Source: Parachlorella kessleri
Taxonomy: Eukaryota > Chlorophyta > Trebouxiophyceae > Chlorellales > Chlorellaceae
NCBI GenBank assembly: GCA_001598975.1
Contig: BBXU01002987.1
Coordinates: 1 to 27,919 of the forward strand
Length of the DNA stretch: 27,919 nucleotides
Direction of reading: 5' to 3'
Shown: in pieces, positions 1 to 10,600 of the stretch
How the letters are laid out: each line of letters opens with the position of its first letter
How positions within the stretch are numbered: position 1 is the first letter of the stretch
Position numbers and translations under genes: made by a program
The notes under the pieces: generated by a model
The model's input: the letters and a program-made list of their open reading frames with translations, nothing else
What the model was told of the DNA's origin: nothing
Database searches by the model: none

Positions 1-180
1 AGGGGGCTGCTGTGCAGGACTTGGGTACCCAAGGGAGGTGGGCCCAGCTTGGTGTGCATGCACTTCACACAGCACACCCTACTGCAGCTGCACCTAAGCA
101 CAGGGGGTGCACCCAAGCATCAGCATCAGGATTTCAGCGCACAGCCCAGGACCCACTTCGGGGCTTGATGCGATTTTATC

Positions 181-1864
181 TCATCTGGTATCCAGCCCCG
201 CATCCAGCAGCAGTTCAGAAGTAGCTACCAGGACGCACCCAGGTAAACTGCCCATCTGTCCCCACCTGTGCCAACCACCCACCTCGCTTGTCGTCCCCAA
301 GTATATGGTCGGCATTGCGTAGCAGCAGCAGCGCCGACATAGCTACCATTTGCAGCGCAGTCTTCCATTTGCCTAACGAGTTGACCTTGACTGCCTGCAG
401 TAATGGTGCTGTTAGAAAACATGAGATGCAAGGCTCCTAGTCAGGCAAGTTCCCCGCAGGAGCCATTTCAACCCACTGAGGCCCACAGAGCAGACTGTCG
501 CATCTAGTCCGTAGAAATACAGCTGCATCACAAGGTCCTGCAGCATATCAGCCTGTAGCAGGGTCAGGCTACATCAGGCTACAAATGCACATCTCACGTG
601 AACCACAGAGCCCCAGAAAAACAAAAGAGAGATGAGGCACCCACAACTCCAAATCAGCAGGAGCCCAACTTAGCAAGCAGGAGGGTGGCAACTCCCTCTG
701 TCACTCCAGTGGTTGCCATGGCTACAATTCAACAACAAATATCACCACCTGCACACTTGCTCCCGACATAAGCAGATGCGGCCTCTGGAAGCCTCCTACC
801 TTGGAGGCCCCTTGGCCGCACCCTGCCGCCCATTCGCGAAGCGAGGCCATAGTGACTTCTCGCGCTATCATGATGGACACCGGGATGGCCATCTGCAGCG
901 CGCTGATGGGAGCTGGGGGCTCACTTGCCAGCATTACTAGCGCTGTGCACACCCTGCACACTGAAGCCCTCCTTCAGCACTGCAGGTCGTTGCAGGTTGT
1001 GTGGCTTGGTGATAAAGTCAAATTCGAAGGAGGTGAGACCCACACATGTGGCAAATCATATGAGGCTACTTCCAAAGCAAATGCGGAAAATATTCCAGCG
1101 TCTAGCTTTGTCGATATGGCAAGATAAGTACGGAGTCTCCCATCAACTGCCCAGAACAGTCCTTTCCTACAGCCGTCCTCCTGATAGGCGCACCCAAGCC
1201 ATTTTGCACCCACATGATTTTGTCCGCCACAGGGTCCAAGAAAGCACCAAAGGCGCTAGTCAACTTCATCTGAATAAAGCAAAGCCAAGTTGATGGTTGA
1301 GGCTGGGTCAAGAGGTTGGAGGAAAGGCATCCCACTTCAGAGCACTGCAAGCCTGCACTGCAAGGTGCATCAGCCCCATAAGTGCACCCTCAAGCCCCCA
1401 CCATGTGAGGCTCGGCACAACATTGACAGCATGCAAAGCAGCAATACCACCCACCTTCCTTGCTAGGTACCCGTCCAGCCAGTCCGTGACTGCTGCCAGT
1501 ACAAAAACTAGGGCGGTCGAGATGGAGGCATACTGGTGTGTATGGAACCAAAGAGCCACAAAGAGTGGGACCATAAGTATTCGTAGGAAAGTGCCTGCAC
1601 AGAACCAGGAGTTGGTCACTTGGGGTTGGTTGCGCTTAGATGGCGGCACGCTGGGAAGTGGGCAGGAGCCAGAGGGTGGGTGCACAAGCAAGCTAGGACT
1701 AGAGCTGGGAAACCTGCAGCAACGCGCTCTAGGGAGTGCTCACATATGTTGGGGGCAGTGAGCATCGGCTGCGCCTGTAGTTTGCCCTTTCCTTCTATTG
1801 CCTTGTGCAGCACCTGCTGCCGGTAGTAGTCGCTGCGCCTGTCAATAGGGCTGTCTAGGGACTC
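181..1864 (-). CDS. Phosphatidylglycerophosphate synthase (CDP-alcohol phosphatidyltransferase)
   Basis: This enzyme condenses CDP-diacylglycerol with glycerol-3-phosphate to give phosphatidylglycerophosphate, the committed step to phosphatidylglycerol and cardiolipin; in plants it acts in plastid and mitochondrial membranes. Exons on the minus strand, 5' to 3': 1744-1864, 1455-1594, 1214-1269, 800-953, 283-394 and 181-224; phases agree at every junction. Splicing exon 2 to exon 3 creates the family signature D-x2-DG-x2-AR-x8-G-x3-D-x3-D with exact spacing (DWLDGYLAR, then GAFLDPVADK). PgsA-type motifs follow: TFLRILMVPLF before it, IAREVTMASLREWAA and VNSLGKWKTALQM after it. The upstream part is unresolved: the 1744-1864 exon starts at a CAG acceptor, so at least one further 5' exon is needed. 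A candidate is 1974-2045, which starts with ATG, ends in phase 0 at CACAG/GTTG, and would begin MNGTKIGEHAG. The last exon is weak: it gives ELLLDAGLDTR then stop, so the C-terminal hydrophobic helix usual in this family is missing. Family call is firm; both ends are not. Confidence 0.88.
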
Positions 1865-2045
1865 CTGCGGCAAGCACCCAAAGATATGTGCCTAGATGAG
1901 CAGCAAAAAGCTAGATGCAACTGCACCAGCTTGCTCTCAAGCACTGATCGTTGCAGTAGAAGCCTGTAACAACCTGTGTGGAGACCCGGAACAGCGGAAT
2001 TCTCTTTATGTCGCCCGCATGCTCTCCAATTTTGGTGCCGTTCAT

Positions 2046-2259
2046 GTTAACCGGTCCTTATACATACATCAGCCAGCACATTTTGTTCGCAAACTGCGCA
2101 TGTGTAGAAGGATAGAATCGCCAGGTAGCATTGTGCCAGCTTGGCGCCTGCTGAGGGGAACTTAGCAGGGCGCGCATTGACGCCTGGGCTGCTTTTTGCC
2201 ACTTAATGGCCTTGTTTGCTGTATATGTGCAGAGTGACTCTTCTACCTGCTAATGAGTG
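2046..2259. promoter_or_regulatory. Short divergent intergenic region (candidate bidirectional promoter)
   Basis: The minus-strand phosphatidylglycerophosphate synthase and the plus-strand WD40 gene are transcribed away from each other across about 200 to 400 bp, depending on where the first exon of the synthase lies. No TATA box was recognised with confidence. Assignment rests only on gene orientation. Confidence 0.3.
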
Positions 2260-5200
2260 ATGGGCACCTTAGTTATTGCCCGATCACAGGCCAGTCAGTT
2301 CGAACGCCCTGTGCTCGCCAGGTGTGTGCAGCGGGAGCTGAACTTTGGTGACTCTAGCTTCTCTAGGACAATACTGCAGTATTAAACTTGTACCTGGCCT
2401 CTGACCACCTAGAGGTACCCTGCCTCCTTTGCAGGGTAACCGCAGATGAATGCAGCGTGCTCTTGGGGTTTAAGGATGGCTCACTGCGCCTAGAACCCTT
2501 GTCCAAGCAGGCTCCCACAGCTGGGACCTTCAGACTGTGCCTTGAAAGAGGTGGCGCGGTTGACGAGGAGCTATGCCGACCGCTTGCAGCACTACAGTGC
2601 TTGGCTGAGGGTATCCTGCTGTCCCAGAGGGGCAGCGGCAAGCTCCTTTACTGCCCCCAGCCAGCATCAGTGGACCTAAGCTCTCCTGTATTCTTGTTCA
2701 GCTCAATGCCAGGTAAGGATCACCGGAATCAGTGACCAGTGCTGCTTGGCATGCCCTGCTTATCATAGCAACTAATGTGGTTACAGGCTATGTGACATCA
2801 GTAGCTGCAAACCCCTCTGGCGGCCTACTGGCGGCAACAAGCAGTGGTGGCGAGCTGTGCGTATGGGGCGCAGCCTATGGGGCGATGCTAGCTAGGGTAG
2901 CTATACCAACCGATGGCGAGATTACCGCTGTTGGCTTCTTGGCTGATGATCTGGTGAGTTGTGGAGACGCCCCTTGTTGAAGTGGCACGGGAGGCTGTCG
3001 TTGAGTTCCGCTTACTGCAGCAAGCCATGCCGCGGTACAAATGACAGGCAGCCCCTGCCATACGGATATGAGTTGTGGAGCGGTGCTGCCCGCAGGTAGC
3101 CACAAGCAGCAGTGACGGCAATATTTGCGTGTGGCGCCTGGCCGAAAGCAGCCTGCACTTGGAGGCACAGCTATCAACAAGCATGCCTCCAGGTTGATCT
3201 CTAAAGAAATTGCAAACACGGTTTTGGTGCACGCCCTGTTGGGATGGTATTTGTGGTGTATTGTTTGTATCTATTTTTGTTTTCAGCCATCTGCTCACCT
3301 CAAAATGTGGAGGAGTGCATAGAATAAGTTGGAGCTCCCCTACCGTGTACAACCCTGTGCACTTAGCCTGCACTGACCTAATGCTCTCGTCATAATGCAG
3401 TGTGCCTTACGAGCTGTGACTCTGCTGCCGGAGCGCTTCTTGTTGTTGGCACTTCAGACGGCCTTGTGGCTATCTATGGCCGTCAGGAGGGCAGCTGGAC
3501 TCAGATCTCTTGTGCACAGGTATGGTTTGCTTGTCTTAGGTGCTGCTGCTGTTTGCATGCTAGCCTGCCAGCTGCTATTCTTTTGACATGATATTTCAAA
3601 GCCGTATTATTTCTGCCTGAAGGATCCTCCTGGCATGCCTGAACTGGACATTGTCGTCCCACCCTACTTGGGGACATGTGATTCTGCAGGGTTGCGGCGG
3701 GGCTGTGTCCTCCCTGAGTTGCTGCCCAGCTGGGGCGCTGCTGGCCATTGCCCGTGGGGCCAGCCTGGCCGTGCACCAGCTCCCCAGCTTGGAACTGGTC
3801 CACCAGCGTCAGCTGCCATCATCAATACTACTCTGCAAGTTCCTTCGTAGCGGGCAGCTGGTTGTCTGCCAAGAGGCTGGGGGTCATCGCCTGACTGTGC
3901 TGCCTCCAATTGAGCAGCCAGCCAACGAGAGCAGCAAGCCAGCAGCATCTGCTGCAGCGGCAGCAGATCATCGGCCTGGCCACAAGTCGGTGCGCTTTGT
4001 GGGTGATCCTGAGCCGCTGGGTGACAGCATGCGGGCAGATACACCAGCACCCCCTGGGAGTCAGGGTACCCTTCAGCCTGGTGTAAGGCTGCCTCCGCCT
4101 CCTCTGCCACCACACCCCCTGATACACCTGCGCCAGCAGCAGCGGCAGCAAGGGAGGCTTTGCCAGCAACTTGAAAGCCTTCAGCTTCCCAGCCTGGCAA
4201 GCTGTTGCCATAGCGTAAGGCAGCAGGAAAAGGAGCAGTGCTCCCTGCCACTGCCGGTGGGTAGTGACGCTGGCACCAGCAGCCTGCTGCAGCTCAAGCA
4301 GACGGGAAGCTTAAGCGGCCGTGAGCATGCTAGCACCAACACAGATGCAGATGTCATCGCAAGGAGGACTCTTGGGGTGGGTGCAGCACCATCAGCTTCA
4401 GGGGTAAAGCATGAAAGCTCCCTCTCCGAGGTTGAAGAGGTTGAGCAGCCACGGGGACTACCTCCTGCTGTAGCAAGGCAGCTGCATCAGGGCGCAACAG
4501 GGGAGGGAGGCGTCCCGGCAGGCTTGAGCAGGCGATGTGGCGCTTGTACAGTGTTCAGCGGCTCGGGTATGAGAAGTCCCTCACTCGCCCACAGCGTTCT
4601 GCATTCGGAGCAGCCTGCACATGCGAAGTTGCAGCCAGGGCAGCAAGGGTACCCTCCGCAGCTGCAGCAGCCAGGCTCACCCTTGGCTCTCAACACCACC
4701 GGCATCGCACAGCCACCTACCCAGAGACCAGCCTCTCCAGTGAAGGATGGTGTGTTCTGTAGCATGGCAAGCCAGGAAGCTGGGCAGTTGGTCCCTGGAG
4801 AAGGGGTGAGAGCCATGGTGGTCGAACATGAAACCAACCTAGCACATACGGAGGTGCAGAGTGAGCGGCTTGTGAGGATCTCACGCCGGATGCTGCCCTG
4901 TGCTGATGGCCAAGAAGCACAGCTACCTCCACAAGCAAGCCCGGCAGCATTTGAGCAGCTGCAGCCACAGACGCAGCAAAGGCAGGCAGCAGCGGATGTT
5001 GTGGATGAAGGGCTGGGGCCCCAAGAACAAGAGCTTCTTGCAATGGACAGTGACGAGGCTACAGGAGCGGTGCAGATGCCATCACAGCACGTAACCATGG
5101 AGCGGCCAGTATCTCCACAAGGGACGGCCCAAGCAGCAATGGATGCAACAGAGGACGTATGTGGGGGCAGTCGTGATGTTGATGACATGCATCCTGCAGC

Positions 5201-6832
5201 CCAGCGCGATGATGTTCCATCACCATGTCCCAATGAGCAGCCCGGCAGTGCAGTTCAGGCAACAGAAGTCTCCAGGCAGGCTGCAGCTGTTGGGATGGGG
5301 CATGTGCCAGCACAGCCAGGTGGGGAACTGACATATGGCAGGCGGCAGATTAAGTCTGGCCAGCTGCAGTCTCCAGGGCAAGCCGCCCAATCATTGCCTT
5401 CACAGGCGCTCAAGTTGGTCAACCAGCGCTTATCCCAGCTAGACCTGCGTCTCTCTCAACTTGCCCAATCGGCTGCTTGCCGTGGGGAGGCAGCACTGCA
5501 GAGTGCAGCATCCGGACTAACAGCAGGAGCAGCAGCTTTCGCGCCTGGTGTGGCCCTGGCTAGCCTGGCAGGCAACACGTTTGAGGCGTCCATGCGCGCT
5601 CACACCCCAGCAGCGCTGCAGCAGCTTGGTAATTGTAGTGCTCCACCTTCAGGAGCACTACCAAGTCAGCATGTGGGCAAAACACCCCCGCAGGCCAGCC
5701 AGATGTCTCCTTCCCCTTCCCAAGCGCCTGCACAGCGCAACATGATGCCGCAGCACAGCTTGCCACTACACCACCACGCCTTTGAGCAGGGGCAGACGGC
5801 TTTAGCAGGCGGAACTTGTTTAGTTACACAACCAAGCTTCAGGGACTTGCCAGCAGGACAGTCAGTGCTGGGAAACCAGGAGAAGTGGGCTGATGGTAGG
5901 CTGCAGCCCCAGCAACAGCTAGGTGGCAAGGAGCCCCTGCCACGCCTGGCTGTGCCGCAAGTGAACTCCAGCCTCCTCGTCATGGCAGCGCAGGTGTGTG
6001 CATGCCTTCCCTACATTTGTGCGTGGTGCTTTGACAGCCAGGTCGCTCATGGCAAGGCCCTGGCTGTGCAAATGGCAGTGCTGCATACGTCAGACGTCGT
6101 AAACAACATGTATAAACACAACCAGCACACCCTGGCATGTTCTTGCACGGAATGATGGCTATAGCCAGCAGCTGACGTGCTCCCTTGCAGATGGCGCAGC
6201 CTCCTGTGCCAGTCCCTGAGCATGTCCTACGCGGGGCCCGCATCAAGGCTGCCACAGCAGCCACCACTTTCCCAATGGATGCTGTTGTCGTCCATAAGCC
6301 TCAGGCTAAGGGAAGCCCAACCGCTGCCCTTCCTTCCCCTGGCAAGCAGGCAAGCTTTCCAATGCACTCACGTTTAATCCTGAGCAGGCTGCCACTAAAT
6401 TTTAGCTGAGGGGTTTTGGGCGTCAGCGCAGGGCATTTAGTACCACCGACAATGGGCTTATGGGTCCATACATCTGCTTATCTGGACTGAGGCAATATCA
6501 AGGGCACCTCGGATTGCATCGATAGTGTGGCCACTGCAGACTGGGGTAGTAGTGCTCTCATCAACAGCAGGTCCGCACCCCGCAGTCTGTCAGGGCTGTA
6601 CGCAATCGGGCTATCCTGATTGCCCGACGGCACCAGCTGCTCATGAAGCGTCTGGCATGCACTGCAGGTTGGCAAGCAGCTGGACCCTCGGTGGGTGGCT
6701 GCACGGGAGCTCCGGCCACAGCTAAAGGACATGTGGCAGCCTCCAGCTCAGTATGCCAAGATCCGTACGGTGCCCTTTGCCATAGAGTTCTCACCCCGGC
6801 AGGTAGCAGAAGAGTTCTTGGGCCTCTGCTGA
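2260..6832 (+). CDS. WD40-repeat protein with long low-complexity C-terminal region
   Basis: Predicted beta-propeller scaffold of unknown partner. Proposed exons: 2260-2321, 2435-2712, 2787-2953, 3096-3192, 3401-3519, 3690-5993, 6191-6349, 6571-6597 and 6668-6832; they join in frame to about 1125 aa. The start ATG at 2260 is chosen because its phase alone fits the second exon (MGTLVIARSQ...). WD-type strands are visible as GGELCVWG, DGNICVWR and DGLVAIYG, each preceded by a small-residue strand such as LLAATSS or LLVVGTS; the propeller occupies roughly residues 1-300. Residues about 310-1000, in one 2.3-kb exon, are rich in Gln, Ala, Pro and Ser with no recognisable domain. The C-terminal end (AARELRPQLKDMW...VAEEFLGLC) is charged and probably folded. 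Exon 6191-6349 appears to end in a GC donor (CAG/GCAAGC). The 6568-6667 stretch is uncertain: it can be read as a longer exon in a frame one base off, or as a 9-codon exon followed by a 70-nt intron. I do not recognise the family beyond WD40. Confidence 0.75.
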
Positions 6833-6993
6833 GGGCTGTGTGATAAGGGCTAGCCCGGGCTCCCAAGGGCTCAACAACATAAGCGTCTACTAACATACGC
6901 AGGTGTCCCCATGCCATGCTGGCGTCTTTTTTCGCCTTAGAACATACATCCTGAAATTAGCAACGGGACTTTTTCTGAGCGTTAGTGCAGTCT

Positions 6994-7124
6994 ATTAGCA
7001 AGGGTGGCAGGTAGTGCGAACAGGGTGTAAAAGTTGAGCTGGACGTACAGGACGGGATGCAGAGCACTCGAGTGCGCCTGAGTCTTGCCTGAGTTCTGAG
7101 CCAGTAGTTCTCTCCCCAAGATAA
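6994..7124 (+). repeat. Dispersed repeat, copy 1
   Basis: About 131 bp, starting ATTAGCA and ending CCCCAAGATAA, that reappears in the same orientation at 22194-22320 (127 bp). Long blocks are identical, for example GGTGGCAGGTAGTGC and GAGTCTTGCCTGAGTTCTGA. Both copies lie downstream of the stop codon of a plus-strand gene and are in sense with it. No coding potential, terminal inverted repeat or target-site duplication was seen. Confidence 0.8.
7026..7030 (+). terminator. TGTAA polyadenylation-type motif for the WD40 gene
   Basis: TGTAA, the usual green-algal poly(A) signal, lies 194 nt after the proposed WD40 stop. It falls inside dispersed repeat copy 1. The second repeat copy lacks it at the equivalent place (it reads GGAGTAG there). 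Confidence 0.35.
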
Positions 7125-7392
7125 GCTAAGTCTATTGTCAGGACTGGAACAGGGGTCATGGGGACACAGCCGTTGGCAACAGCAGCATAGAGATCGTATG
7201 GGAGTCATGTTTTATCACGCCTAGCGGGCCTTGGCTACTAGCACATGACAAGTTCTCCTTCACAGGTCTCACATACCACAATAGTTTGCTTAGCTTACTT
7301 ATAACAAATGTCATTAGCAGCGACATACACTGCAACTTGCTGTGACAATGCAAACTGAAATGCTCATGCTGTACTCACACCAAGCAAACATT

Positions 7393-7397
7393 TTACA
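7393..7397 (-). terminator. TGTAA polyadenylation-type motif for the transporter
   Basis: The reverse complement reads TGTAA, 256 nt downstream of the transporter stop codon at 7653. A pentamer alone is weak evidence. Confidence 0.35.
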
Positions 7398-7652
7398 CGC
7401 TCTCACATTTGTTGAGTTAAGGTGCAATGCAAACCTCAAAGCCATGAGCTGGGTCTCTTGCCAGCCATCTCCTGCTCAATGCCAGGGCAGCCCCTGCAAG
7501 CTTCAAGCTGGAAGTTCCAGGGACGCCAGCCCAGAATCCTAACCTATACCTTCCACACATATACCTTGCACACATATTGACGGCTCACAGCTGTCAGTCC
7601 CAAGTCGCACTGCCTGCCACCACCAGAGGTGCCAGGCAATTTAAACGGCTCC

Positions 7653-10600
7653 TTAGCGCCTGGTGGCTGGCAGTGCTGGCGACTTGGGCATGAAGGTGAC
7701 TGAGCGGCCATACAGGCCGACAGGTGAGGGCGATGGCAGCGGCGGCCTGCCTGGAATAGCATGGGCCGGTGAAATGCCTGGGACGGGCACCGGCGCCCGG
7801 GGGATGGGTTGCCAACCGGGCGGCCGCTGGACCGCAGTCTGCAGCAAGGCAGCGTGTGCATGTGTTGGTTAGGAAACGAAGGCAGTGCAAGTGAAGCCTG
7901 GCAAGGCTTCCCTACAAGCTACCGTCTAGGCAAAGCAAGCCCCGCTCGGTGACCTAGCAAGGGCGCCAGAAGAGGGGCAGCAGTTGAGTTGTCGTTCAAC
8001 CAATCCAAATGCCGCATAACTTGTAGGTATGGGCTCCAGGCAATGACCCCATCCGCCTGTCAGGCCAGTTCCTCACCCTCATACTTGCCACCCGTGCCTT
8101 GCCACCCCACCGAAACTCACCGGGCGCACCGCCACGCGCCGGACATGCTCAATCGCTTTGTACTCGTACTTCATGGCCACCCACAGGAAGAGCAGCAGGT
8201 TGAGGGCCATGAGGGCGGCCAGCAGCAGGAAGAACAGGTCCAGCCGGCCCTCGTTCAGGTCCTTGGGGAGCCACCCCTGACCGGTGGGGCCTGCAGCAGG
8301 GGTGGTAGCAAGTGTGCTTCAGCTGCTGGGAAGGGACTTTCGGCTTGCAAACAAAGGCATTCAGTAATTTTGATATGCAGGTGGGCATCTCCTCCCTGTG
8401 CAGCACCGAGGAGCGCTTCATGTGGTAACCAGGGCATTAGGCAGGCAGGAGCCCATCCGGCATGGAGCAAGCTTCACATTGAGCAGACTTCCACTGTTCC
8501 CAAGGGTCACTCTGGAGGCCATGCCACTCACTGTGGGCTGCGGTGAAGCGCGTGATGCCATAGACCACGGCGCCAGATAGGTAGGAGCCCACGCAGACGC
8601 TGAGAAGCTGGAGCGCCATGGAGCAGGAGCGCATCACGTCGGGGGCCTGGTCATAGAAGAACTCCAGCTGGCCAATGGAGGTGAAGACCTGCAGCGGGAA
8701 TCAGATACCATGGAGCTGCAGCTTGCAGTTGCCTACTATGGAATGGGGGCAGCGTCGTCGTTGGCGTCTGATCATGGAAGACCTCCAGCTGGCCAATGGG
8801 GAACATGCGGAACAAGACAAGTGATTGCAAGCTGCAGGAAAGAGTCAAGCCACCAGTAAAAACTGATGGTCTGTGAGGCGCCGGCTTCGTCCCCGCACCC
8901 ACGCCACCTGCAACATCCAGCCCAAGCCCCCTTGGAGGACCAGACTCCCGCATCTCAACTGATAGGCCACACCACCCCATGGTCCTCAACAAGGCGTATG
9001 GAGCTCACCTCGCTGAGCCCCACCAGCAGGTACTGGGGGATCTGCCACCACACGCTCATGGGCACGATGGTCTTGTGTTCCAGGTCGCCCTCGGTGGTGG
9101 GGTGGGACCGGTGGTAGATGTCCAGGCGATACCACTCCACTGCCGCCGCAACCAGCATGGCACCCACGCACACCACCAGACCCCAGCCTGCGACGGAGAG
9201 TGGGTGCAGTGGCGTCGCTTCGGACGGCCGCCCATGCAGGAGCAACTGCTTGGGCCAAGCGACCGTACACAGGCTGTGCTCTGATAACCACGAACATTGG
9301 GTGCTATGGCTGCACCCTGCCGCATGGGTGCCCCTGCTGACGTGCTGCCACGTCCCAGCAGACCCACACATGCAGGCCATGCCCTTGCCTACCTATGCGC
9401 TGCAGCAGCTTGATGGGCCGCTTCAGCTTGCGGAGCAGGGGGGCCAGGCCCTTGTCGTAGACAGGGATCAGCAGCACGACTGCCAGCGTGTTGATCATGC
9501 TGCAGCAACAAGGAGGACAAAATCAAGCCGGGCACCAGCCAAGGCAGCAGCAGCAGCAGTGCCTGCTGTGAACCCAGGCCACACACGCCGCGCAGAGTGC
9601 GAGTGTGGCACAAGAAATCCCACGCCGCCATGGTAGATGTGAACACCAAACAAGGGCGGTCAGCCAGCCCCCTGCTGCATACACAGTTTCAAGGAAGCAC
9701 CAACCAACGATGTATTACACATGAAAAGTACTACATATTGGGTAAAGGAAGGAGGCAGCCACTCACGCCAGTGAGGCGGCCGGGATGACAAAGGAGCGCC
9801 CGCCCGGCAGCGCGACCGTCCGGTCCATATACGAGCCTTGGACCACAAAGAAGGTCCCCATCTGCGCGTAAGCGTGGCAGGAATCATCTGGTCAGGAATC
9901 ATGCAGCATTTGCTCTTGGTCGAGCTGGGTGGCTCACTCACACCTCTCCATGCACAGACCGTGGTTAGACTACACCCGGTGATAAGATGGAAGACAGGCA
10001 TCAGAAGAAACGTGGGTGGCGCTTGTGCAAACATGCAGGTTCTGCCCTGCAACCTGCCGGTCTCATGTTTAAACTCCAGGGAACTCTTCCACGGCTTTGA
10101 GGACCGTACAGCCATGTGGTCGTCGTGACTGCTCCGCTACGAATGGCGGCAAAGTAACCCGGCACAAGCCCTTCTCCCTGGGATTATGCTCCCAAGTTAA
10201 TTTGGGTCCATATTCACAGGCGAGCTTGCAGGTGGCCGGCCCACCTGGTTGTAGATGGTCCAGTAGAGGATGGTGGCGAAGAAGACTGGGAGCATGCGGA
10301 TGACCAGCTTCACCTCCTCCACCTGGCGCTGTGTGAACCGAGGCAAGGCGCCTGCAACAGCAGAGGGGACAGCGAGGTATGAACTTAGGAGAAGTTGTGT
10401 TCCTTGCATTCAGGCAGCAAGCAGGCGAGGTTGCATGTCAGTCTACCCTATCCTAGTCGGCCAGCACACCACCACCTGGCCATGCTGCCGTGGGGGCCCC
10501 TCAAGCGGGGCCGACAAGGAGCCAAGATGTACTATGCCCACAAACCAAAAGATCCGAGAGGGAAGTCTTGAAGTCATGCACCACCCCGCTCGGACGGGGA

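Larger units (their letters stand above)
6833..7652. other. Convergent 3' region between the WD40 gene and the transporter
   Basis: No coding exon was recognised here. It holds the 3' UTRs of two converging genes, TGTAA motifs for each, and one copy of a dispersed repeat (6994-7124). Confidence 0.5.

Noticed and set aside
1896..2165. 89-codon plus-strand reading frame upstream of the WD40 gene
   Set aside because: No family resemblance, antisense to the expected 5' exon region of the phosphatidylglycerophosphate synthase, no matching splice context.
4487..5233. 248-codon frame antisense to the WD40 gene's large exon
   Set aside because: Ser/Cys-rich shadow of a Gln/Ala/Pro-rich coding strand; the sense frame is supported by splice phase on both sides.
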